From Roseomonas sp. (GTDB taxonomy: Bacteria > Pseudomonadota > Alphaproteobacteria > Acetobacterales > Acetobacteraceae), in assembly GCA_020249775.1 (NCBI GenBank), contig JADCFA010000003.1, forward strand, positions 1 through 64,000: 64,000 bases of DNA, given 5' to 3'. This document shows positions 7,582 through 14,459 of this stretch, piece after piece. Below the pieces are notes generated by a model, which worked only from the letters and a program-made list of their open reading frames with translations, searched no databases and was not told the DNA's origin. A program made the translations under genes and the position numbers. Position 1 is the stretch's first letter. The number at the start of each line of letters is the position of its first letter.

Positions 7582-9131
7582 TGATCCGCTGCCCGACCCT
7601 TAAGGGCGAATAATCCTTTGGGCCGACGCTGGATGAACAACATGATGCCGACCAGAACGGCAACTTTCGCCAGCACCACCCCGGCATAGGGTTCCAGCAG
7701 CTTGTTCACCACGCCAAGTGTCAGCGCACCGATCAGCGTGCCGGCAAGGCTGCCGACACCGCCAAACACCACCACCATGAAGCTATCCACAATATAGCCG
7801 GTGCCAAGATTGGGGGAGACATTGTCAATCTGCGACAGCGCCACGCCCGCCATGCCGGCAATGCCCGACCCAAAGGCAAAAGTCAGCGCATCCACGCGGC
7901 CCGTGCGAATGCCCATGGTCGCGGCAATGCGCCGGTTCTGCACCACGGCGCGCATATCAAGCCCAAAGCGCGTGAAGCGAATGGCCGCCATGACCAGCAA
8001 CAGCACAGCAATGCCAAAGACGATGATCCAAAGCCGGTTTTGCGTAACGGTGATCTCGCCCGGCAATATCAGCGTGCCCTGCATCCAGCTTGGGCTGGAA
8101 ACTTCCCTGTTTTGCGCGCCAAAGATCAGCCGCACTGCCTGCTGCAACATCATGCCAACACCGAAGGTCATCAGCAGGGTTTCCAGCGGCCGGCCATAGA
8201 GATGCCGGATCAGCCCGCGTTCCATCACCGCGCCCAAGATCGCGGTCACAAGAAAAGCTGCCGGGACCGCCAGCGGTAGCGCCCAGGGCGCCAGCGAGGT
8301 GCCGCGCAAGGCTTCCTGCACCAAAAAGGTCGTGTAGGCGCCGAGCATGACGAATTCGCCATGCGCCATATTGATCACACCCATGACACCAAAGGTCACC
8401 GCCAGACCAAGGGCGGCGAGCAATAATACGGATCCAAGCGACAGCCCCTGAAACAGCAATTCCCCAGCGCGACGAAAGGCCAATTGCCGATCAATGCGCG
8501 CAACCGCGGCATCAATCGCGTCAGTCAGCGCTGCATTGCCGGCGCGTGCTTCCAGCAGCACCGATCGCGCTGCCTCGGACCCCGAAGCGCCCAGGCTTTC
8601 AATACCCGCGCGCTTCAGCGCCTCATCATCCGAAGCAAGACGCGCCGCACCCTGCGCCAGCACCAGTCTTTCGCGAATGCGCGGCACGGTTTCGCGCGCG
8701 AGTGCCGCATCCAAAAGCGGCAAATCCTGCGCGCTGCGGCTACGCAAAATCCCATCCGCCGCGCGTAAGCGTTCCGCCGGATCGGGCGAGACAATCTGCA
8801 AGCGCCCAAGCGCAATGCGCAGCGCCGCGCGCACACGATTATTGATGCGCACAGCGCTGGCCCCTGCGGCATTGGCGGGCGCGCCCGTCAGCGCATCAGC
8901 CTCACCAATGCGCAAGCCCCCATCAGCCATGCGCGTAAGCCGCCCATCAGCCAAAGCCTGCAATAGCGGCAAGGCGCGCGGATCACCACTGAGGCCGAGT
9001 TTTTCAACCGCCTCGGCCTGTTCACCGAAACTGCCGCCAAGCCGCAGCGCGGTTGCGCTGAAATCATTCTGCGCCCAGGCCATGGGCATGAGGCCCAGCA
9101 CCAACAGCAGCGAAAGGATCAGGCGTTTCAT
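7578..9131 (-). CDS. urtB: urea ABC transporter permease UrtB
   Basis: This 517-aa protein has a signal peptide (MKRLILSLLLVLGLMPMAWA) and an N-terminal periplasmic part of about 200 residues built of helical repeats (GDPRALPLLQALAD and similar). The LivH-type permease domain follows (GLSLGSVLLLAALGLAVTFG, then NMAHGEFVMLGAY). This two-part architecture is characteristic of UrtB and separates it from LivH. I place the start at 9131, where the signal peptide begins, rather than 42 bases upstream. It overlaps urtC by 4 bases. Confidence 0.92.
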   Translation of the reverse strand: MKRLILSLLLVLGLMPMAWAQNDFSATALRLGGSFGEQAEAVEKLGLSGDPRALPLLQALADGRLTRMADGGLRIGEADALTGAPANAAGASAVRINNRVRAALRIALGRLQIVSPDPAERLRAADGILRSRSAQDLPLLDAALARETVPRIRERLVLAQGAARLASDDEALKRAGIESLGASGSEAARSVLLEARAGNAALTDAIDAAVARIDRQLAFRRAGELLFQGLSLGSVLLLAALGLAVTFGVMGVINMAHGEFVMLGAYTTFLVQEALRGTSLAPWALPLAVPAAFLVTAILGAVMERGLIRHLYGRPLETLLMTFGVGMMLQQAVRLIFGAQNREVSSPSWMQGTLILPGEITVTQNRLWIIVFGIAVLLLVMAAIRFTRFGLDMRAVVQNRRIAATMGIRTGRVDALTFAFGSGIAGMAGVALSQIDNVSPNLGTGYIVDSFMVVVFGGVGSLAGTLIGALTLGVVNKLLEPYAGVVLAKVAVLVGIMLFIQRRPKGLFALKGRAADQ

Positions 9132-9173
9132 GGAAAATCTGGGGCGATGGAAGGAACCATCGCCCCCAACCAA

Positions 9174-10421
9174 TTAGCGACGACGGCTCGCGTTTTCCGG
9201 AATGAAGGGCGACCAGTTTTCGGCAATAATCGGGCCTGGCGTCCGCCAGACGATATTGAACTGCCCGTTTTCCATCACCTCACCAATCATCACGGGTTTG
9301 GACAAATGATGGTTGCGGTGCATCTCAAGCGTATAGCCGCAGGGCGCATCCACCTTCTGGCCATACATGGCCTCACGCACCGGATCCACCGCCGTGGTGC
9401 CGGCCTTGGCCACCGCCTGCGCCCACATCTTGAAGCCGACAAGCGTTGCTTCCATCGGGTCATTCGTCACGCGGCGCGGGTTCTTGATGAAGGCCTGCCA
9501 CTGATTCTTGAATTCCGTATTGGCGGGGCTGTTCACGCTCATGAAGTAATTCCAGGCGGCCAAATGGCCGACCAGCGGCTTGGTATCAATGCCGGCCAAT
9601 TCTTCCTCACCGACCGAGAAAGCAACAGATGGAATGTCTTCCGCCTTGATCCCCTGATTGCCGAGTTCGCGGTAGAAAGGAACATTCGCATCGCCATTGA
9701 TGGTGGAAACAATCGCGGTGCGCTTGCCTTCACCGGCAAAGCGCTTCACGCGCGCGACAATGCCCTGCCAATCGGAATGGCCGAAGGGCGTGTATTCTTC
9801 CATGATATCGGCATCGGTAATGCCCTTGCTGTTCAGGAAGGCGCGCAGGATGCGGTTGGTGGTGCGCGGATAGACGTAATCCGTGCCAAGCAGCGCAATG
9901 CGGCGCGCTTCACCGCCATCCTTCGACATCAGATATTCCACCGCCGGGATCGCCTGCTGGTTCGGCGCGGCGCCAGTGTAGAAGACATTGCGCGATTGTT
10001 CTTCACCTTCATATTGCACCGGGTAGAACAGCAGGCCGTTCAATTCTTCAAAGACGGGCAATACGGATTTCCGGCTGACCGAAGTCCAGCAGCCAAAGGT
10101 CACATCCACCTTCGCCACTTGCAGCAATTCACGCGCCTTTTCGGCAAAAAGCGGCCAGTTGGAAGCGGGGTCCACCACTACGGCTTCCACGCGCCGCCCA
10201 AGCAGACCGCCACGGCTATTGATGCCTTCCACCATCATCAGCACGGTATCGCGCAGCGCCGTTTCGCTGATCGCCATGGTGCCGGAAAGGGAGTGCAAAA
10301 CGCCAACCTTGATTGGCGCGCCTTGCGCTGAAGCGCCACGAATGGCCGGGGTCGCCAAGGCCGCACCCATGCTCAGCAGGGCCGCGCGACGCGTAAGGCG
10401 GTGGCGGAGGATATCTGTCAT
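9174..10421 (-). CDS. urtA: urea ABC transporter substrate-binding protein UrtA
   Basis: This 415-aa periplasmic binding protein has a twin-arginine-like signal (TRRAALLSMGAALATPAIRG, cleavage probably after GASA). The mature part opens with IKVGVLHSLSGTMAISE and contains the family-typical FGCWTSVSRKSVLPVFEE and LLFYPVQYEGEE blocks found in UrtA/AmiC-like proteins. It delivers urea to UrtBC. The ATG at 10421 is preceded by GGAG at suitable spacing. It is first in the operon, with about 245 bp of regulatory DNA upstream. Confidence 0.93.
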   Translation of the reverse strand: MTDILRHRLTRRAALLSMGAALATPAIRGASAQGAPIKVGVLHSLSGTMAISETALRDTVLMMVEGINSRGGLLGRRVEAVVVDPASNWPLFAEKARELLQVAKVDVTFGCWTSVSRKSVLPVFEELNGLLFYPVQYEGEEQSRNVFYTGAAPNQQAIPAVEYLMSKDGGEARRIALLGTDYVYPRTTNRILRAFLNSKGITDADIMEEYTPFGHSDWQGIVARVKRFAGEGKRTAIVSTINGDANVPFYRELGNQGIKAEDIPSVAFSVGEEELAGIDTKPLVGHLAAWNYFMSVNSPANTEFKNQWQAFIKNPRRVTNDPMEATLVGFKMWAQAVAKAGTTAVDPVREAMYGQKVDAPCGYTLEMHRNHHLSKPVMIGEVMENGQFNIVWRTPGPIIAENWSPFIPENASRRR

Positions 10422-10492
10422 CGCTGATCTCCAGACTTGGGCATGATCCACCGCACCCCATGGCGCTGGACTGCTTGCCTGATCAGTGGTTT

Positions 10493-10508
10493 TGCGAAAT
10501 GCGTGCCA
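10493..10508 (-). promoter_or_regulatory. sigma-54-like promoter for urtA operon
   Basis: On the minus strand the sequence is TGGCACGCATTTCGCA, matching the sigma-54 consensus TGGCACG-N4-TTGCA at all defined positions but one, with correct GG-N10-GC spacing. It lies about 72 bp before the urtA start. Nitrogen-limited (NtrC) control of urea uptake is known in many proteobacteria, so the location fits. No NtrC site was confidently identified. Confidence 0.6.
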
Positions 10509-10601
10509 GGGTTTTCAGCCCGGTAATGGCGCAAAAGACGCGCCTTCGCCCAAATCGGCGGCAAACCCAGCGATGTCGTCCGTGCTTATGCGCCAAAAAA
10601 C

Positions 10602-10617
10602 GGCAATTGTTACGCCA
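10602..10617 (-). promoter_or_regulatory. second sigma-54-like element upstream of urtA
   Basis: On the minus strand the sequence is TGGCGTAACAATTGCC, which keeps the GG-N10-GC spacing and the TTGC element but has a weaker left half. It lies about 180 bp before urtA. It could be an alternative promoter or chance. Confidence 0.3.
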
Positions 10618-10666
10618 AAAGAATATGATTGCCAAAGAATTGCGAATTTTTCACGAAACCCTGCGC

Positions 10667-11920
10667 CTATAGCCCCACCGGCCTACCCGCCACCACTACC
10701 GAAAGTGCCTCGGGCTTCAATAGCCGCCGCGCCACGCGCGCCGCGTCATCGCGGGTAATGGCGCGCAGCCTGTCAGATCGTCCATCCAGCCAATCAATCG
10801 GCCGCCCATTGCGCTGCATGGCGATCAGCGTATTCGCAATCCGCCTGCTATCGGTGAATTGCAGCGCGAGCGATCCGGTCAAAAACGCAATCGCTTCCGC
10901 CATCTCGGCATCGGTTGGCCCGTCAGCCGCCATGCGCGCCCATTCATCGCGCGTGACGCCAAGCGCCTCGGCAATCCTGCCATTATCGCTTGCGACACTG
11001 CCGACCAGCACGCCGCCACCAAATCCGGTATCGAGTCCAACCCCGATGCCATAGGTCAGCCCGCGCTTGACGCGCACGGATTCGGTAAGCCGCGAGGAAA
11101 ACCCACCGCCACCGAAAATGCGCAGCACAATCTGCGCTGCCTCAAATTGCGGATCGCGCGCGCCGATGCCCTCATGGCCAAAGATCGCCTGGGATTGCGG
11201 GCTATCCATGCCGATCACGCGCTGGCCGAAGCTGGTAAAGCCGGGCAGAGGGGCCGGTGTGTCCGGCGCGCCCGCCGGCAGCCCCGCGAAAAGCCGATCC
11301 ATCAGCGCGGCCAGCGCCTCTGGCTTGATGGCACCGGCGGCGGCAATGGTCAGACCCTCTCGCCGCAATTGCTGACCCAATACGCCGCGCAGATCATCGG
11401 TGCTGATGGCAGCCAGGCTCTCCGCGGTGCCGCCGGAAGGCCGCCCCGCCATATGCGTCGGAAAGGCCGCCGCCCAAAAGGCGCGCCCAGCCTGACCGCG
11501 CGGTGTCTCCAGCGCCTGCCGCGCCCCGGCAATGGCCCGCGCCCGCAAGCGTTCAATCGCGGCCTGATCCAGCCGCGGCGCTGTCATTGCCAAGCGTGCC
11601 AGCCGTTCAGCCTCTGGCAGGGCATCAATCAGGCAGCGAAACCCGCCATCCACATCATCGCGCCCTGCGCTGAAGGAAAGCCCAATCCCCGCATCGCGCA
11701 GCGCATCAGCAAAAGCGGCCGCCGGCATATCCCCGGCCCCTTCCGTCAGCAGCGCGGCCGCGAGGCTCGCCGTACCCTCCCGCCCTGAGGCGTCAAGCGC
11801 CGCCCCGCCCGGCCAGGACCAGGAAAGCGAGACCACCGGCACGGAATGATCCTCAACCAGCCAGGCGGTCAGCCCATGCGCCACCACGCGCTGAATGGGC
11901 AGGCGAAATGGCGTGCTCAT
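10667..11920 (-). CDS. M16-family peptidase-like protein, non-catalytic partner
   Basis: This 417-aa protein has two M16 (pitrilysin/processing-peptidase-like) halves. At the position where active M16 peptidases carry HxxEH it has GREGTASLAAALLTEG, with no zinc ligands. The C-terminal half keeps the R/Y-type substrate-binding block (SVRVKRGLTYGIGVGL). It is encoded directly after the HFLEH-containing partner with a 4-base overlap. The pair therefore resembles known heterodimeric M16B enzymes in which one subunit is inactive. It is predicted to be periplasmic or secreted with its partner, although no clear signal peptide is seen in this subunit. Confidence 0.88.
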   Translation of the reverse strand: MSTPFRLPIQRVVAHGLTAWLVEDHSVPVVSLSWSWPGGAALDASGREGTASLAAALLTEGAGDMPAAAFADALRDAGIGLSFSAGRDDVDGGFRCLIDALPEAERLARLAMTAPRLDQAAIERLRARAIAGARQALETPRGQAGRAFWAAAFPTHMAGRPSGGTAESLAAISTDDLRGVLGQQLRREGLTIAAAGAIKPEALAALMDRLFAGLPAGAPDTPAPLPGFTSFGQRVIGMDSPQSQAIFGHEGIGARDPQFEAAQIVLRIFGGGGFSSRLTESVRVKRGLTYGIGVGLDTGFGGGVLVGSVASDNGRIAEALGVTRDEWARMAADGPTDAEMAEAIAFLTGSLALQFTDSRRIANTLIAMQRNGRPIDWLDGRSDRLRAITRDDAARVARRLLKPEALSVVVAGRPVGL

Positions 11921-13281
11921 GCGGCGGGCAGCAGCCAGGCGGCGCTATTGGGGGCGCTGGGCAATACCGCCCGCGCGGCGGCTTCCACCTGATCCCGCGT
12001 CACCGCGCTGATCCGCGCCGGCCAAAATTCCACCGCATCGAGCGGCAAGCCAATGGCAAGCGTCCCGCCCACCATGCGCGGCCCGGCGCCAAAACCATCA
12101 AGTGCCAGCATCGCGCCTGCCGTAAGCTGGCGGATGGACCGCGCCACTTCCGCTTCCGTCGGGCCTTGCTGAACAAGGGTCTCAATCACGCCATTGCCGG
12201 CTTCTTCCAGCCGCTCCGGCGCCACACCTGGGCGCGGCATGGCCGAGAGGAAAAACTCCGTCATGCCCGCCGCATCGCCATCATACCCCGTGCCGGCCGA
12301 AACCGCGAGGCCGCTTTCCACCAGCGCCTTATGCAGCCGGCTGCCCTGGCCACCGCCCAGCAGATGCGAAAGCACTTCCAGCGGCAGCGCATGCGCACGC
12401 TCACCAGCAGTCAGCGAGGGCGCCATCCAGGCCTTCAGGAACAGCGCATCCCGCGTCATCGGATCACGCCGAATCATACGAGGTTCCGCCGCTTGCGCCG
12501 GCGCCGGCGCACGATCCCGCCTTGCCGCTGCCCGCGCTGGAATGGCGCCGTAATGAAGTTCCACCAATCGCCGCACCTCATTCTCCGGCACGGCGCCGCT
12601 GATCACCAGGGTTGCATTGGCCGGCGCATAAAACCGCGCATGGAAACCGACCAGATCATCGCGGGAAATCGCGCGGATTTCATCCTCCCAGCCAATAATG
12701 GGCCTTCCAGCCCAATGCTGCCGGCCCCAAAGCGCGGCCGTGAACGCCTCCCGGAACCGCGCCCTTGGGTTGGAATCTGTCCTTTGCTGGCGTTCTTCCA
12801 GCACCACGCCACGCTCGCTTTCCAGGAATTCCTGCGGGATCAGCGCGGCCGCCATGCGGTCCGCCTCCATTTCCAGGATCATGCCAAGGCGCGAAGCCTC
12901 CACCGCCTGGTGATAGGCCGTGACATCGCGCGATGTGAAGGCATTGTCATTGCCCCCTTCGCGGGCCACCAGCCGCGAAAAATCGCCCACCCCGACCTTC
13001 GGGCTGCCCTTGAACATCATATGTTCCAGAAAATGCGCGACCCCCGAACGCCCCGCCGGGTCTTCCGCACCGCCTGCGGCAAAAAACAAATACTGCGTCA
13101 CCACCGGCGCACGGCTGAAGGGGATGAAGGCAACCTCCAACCCATTGGCCAGCCGCCAATGCTGCGCCCCGAAAAGCGGCCTTTGTGGCGGTGGCGGCGC
13201 GGCATTCTGAGCCATGGCTGGACTTGCCGCGCATAGCGCAGCAGCGGAGGCAAGGGTTTGGCGACGTGTCAAGCGCATCAT
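11917..13281 (-). CDS. M16-family zinc metallopeptidase, catalytic subunit
   Basis: This 454-aa protein has a signal peptide (residues 1-24, ending PAMAQ) and the zinc motif HFLEH at 83-87. The third ligand is expected at Glu162/163 in ERGVVLEER, the usual distance away. The RSGVAHFLEHMMFKG context is the classic M16B signature. It probably degrades peptides in the periplasm together with the inactive partner encoded next. It belongs to the minus-strand run ileS-lspA-DUF3035-M16-M16, a frequently seen alphaproteobacterial order. Confidence 0.92.
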   Translation of the reverse strand: MMRLTRRQTLASAAALCAASPAMAQNAAPPPPQRPLFGAQHWRLANGLEVAFIPFSRAPVVTQYLFFAAGGAEDPAGRSGVAHFLEHMMFKGSPKVGVGDFSRLVAREGGNDNAFTSRDVTAYHQAVEASRLGMILEMEADRMAAALIPQEFLESERGVVLEERQQRTDSNPRARFREAFTAALWGRQHWAGRPIIGWEDEIRAISRDDLVGFHARFYAPANATLVISGAVPENEVRRLVELHYGAIPARAAARRDRAPAPAQAAEPRMIRRDPMTRDALFLKAWMAPSLTAGERAHALPLEVLSHLLGGGQGSRLHKALVESGLAVSAGTGYDGDAAGMTEFFLSAMPRPGVAPERLEEAGNGVIETLVQQGPTEAEVARSIRQLTAGAMLALDGFGAGPRMVGGTLAIGLPLDAVEFWPARISAVTRDQVEAAARAVLPSAPNSAAWLLPAA

Positions 13282-13329
13282 GCCCCCAGAAATGGTATCG
13301 GCCGGGCCGGAATCCAGCCTAACTTCGCT

Positions 13330-13905
13330 TCAGAAACCTAGCCTTTGCCACCAGGTCTGCGCCCGAGGCTGTTGAATCGGCGTATCCCCAGCAGTGCCTT
13401 CAATTCCAAGCGCGGCATTTTCGCGGATGCGCTGCCTTTCGCGCACAGGGTCCACAGCAATCCCCGGCGGCGGAGGGTCACGCCAGAAAATCAAGCGATC
13501 CGCCAAATCACGCGGCGGCCGATCCAGCCTTTGGCTTTCCTCATCCACCTGGCGGCGAATATCGCGCGAAGCCGCGGGGCCGGCCGCCTGCAATAAGGCT
13601 ACCTCACCCACACTACCCCCCGCCGCCCGCGGCTGCTGGCGCGGGTCCTGCAAGGCCAGCGATGGTACCAGAACCGCCTCCGCCTCCTGACGCTGGCTCC
13701 GCTCCATCGGTCGGGCGGCACCCGGACGCGGCTGTGGCAAGCCCCCCGCCATATCCGGCGGCATGGATAGCGGCGCCCGGGTGGTCACGCGGAATTCATC
13801 GGGCGCATCACGAATAAAGCCAAGGGAGCGCGCCGTATTCTCCCCACAGCCGACAAGCAGCAGCAGAGACAGCGCAGGCAAAAAGGTTTTGAGACGCGGA
13901 ATCAT
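13330..13905 (-). CDS. DUF3035-family lipoprotein
   Basis: This 191-aa protein has a lipoprotein signal with lipobox LLVGC, Cys20 being the lipidated residue. The conserved block RDAPDEFRVTTRAPLSMPPD, diagnostic of DUF3035 proteins, follows at about residues 32-51. The C-terminal half is Arg/Pro/Gln-rich and ends WWQRLGF. The gene overlaps the lspA stop, so a lipoprotein is translated next to the peptidase that matures lipoproteins. The function is unknown; an outer-membrane assembly or envelope role is a guess. Confidence 0.85.
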   Translation of the reverse strand: MIPRLKTFLPALSLLLLVGCGENTARSLGFIRDAPDEFRVTTRAPLSMPPDMAGGLPQPRPGAARPMERSQRQEAEAVLVPSLALQDPRQQPRAAGGSVGEVALLQAAGPAASRDIRRQVDEESQRLDRPPRDLADRLIFWRDPPPPGIAVDPVRERQRIRENAALGIEGTAGDTPIQQPRAQTWWQRLGF

Positions 13906-14459
13906 ACGCTATCTTTAGGCGTTCGGCGTGGCGGCAACAAGGCATCCAACAATAGCAGCCCAACCCCGCAGACAATCGCGGCATCCGCCACATTGAACAC
14001 ATACCAGTGCCAACCCCAGGCATAGGTATCCACGAAATCAACCACCGCCCCAAAACGCACGCGATCTACAACATTGCCAAAGGCACCGCCAATCACGGCA
14101 CCCAGCGCCAAGGCCACCATCCGCCCCTCGGCCCGCGCCAGCCAACGCAGCAGAAACACCGCAATCGCGACCGCAAGCCCGGCCAAAATCAAATGATTCC
14201 AAGGGCCATCCCCGGAAAACAGGCCAAACGTGACACCCCGATTCCAGACCATGGTCAGATCAAGGCCAAAAGGGCCAAACGCCAATAAGGGGATGTTCTG
14301 GACCTCGGGCAACCGCACCACATCCAAGACGAACCACTTCGACAATTGGTCGAATACAAAAATCACGGCCGCAAATATCAGACCAAGGCGGAAAAGGCCG
14401 GGGGCGCTGCCCCCGGGCCCCCGCCGGGGAGACAGTGTCTCCCCGGACCCCGCCTTCAT
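13902..14459 (-). CDS. lspA: lipoprotein signal peptidase LspA
   Basis: Signal peptidase II cleaves prolipoproteins in the inner membrane. The 185-aa protein has four hydrophobic segments. The catalytic aspartates are Asp141 (in GAVVDF) and Asp159 (in FNVADAAI), with the GGAFGNVVDR block before them. The start codon shares one base with the ileS stop. The first 21 residues (Gly/Pro/Arg-rich) are an extension not usual for LspA and are encoded by a GC-rich palindrome. The family core starts only at about residue 22. Confidence 0.93.
   Translation of the reverse strand: MKAGSGETLSPRRGPGGSAPGLFRLGLIFAAVIFVFDQLSKWFVLDVVRLPEVQNIPLLAFGPFGLDLTMVWNRGVTFGLFSGDGPWNHLILAGLAVAIAVFLLRWLARAEGRMVALALGAVIGGAFGNVVDRVRFGAVVDFVDTYAWGWHWYVFNVADAAIVCGVGLLLLDALLPPRRTPKDSV
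14424..14446. repeat. perfect palindrome inside lspA 5' end
   Basis: CCGGGGAGACA and its exact reverse complement flank a single central base. Just outside lies a second GC-rich inverted stretch (GGGGGCGCTGCCCCC, about 14400-14414). GC-rich palindromes of this style are common as dispersed intergenic repeats in high-GC alphaproteobacteria. Here the repeat is in frame and encodes part of the unusual LspA N-terminal extension. Confidence 0.7.

Noticed and set aside
9147-10331. 394-codon open frame on the plus strand
   Set aside because: It is the antisense shadow of urtA, has no recognisable domain and arises from high GC codon use.
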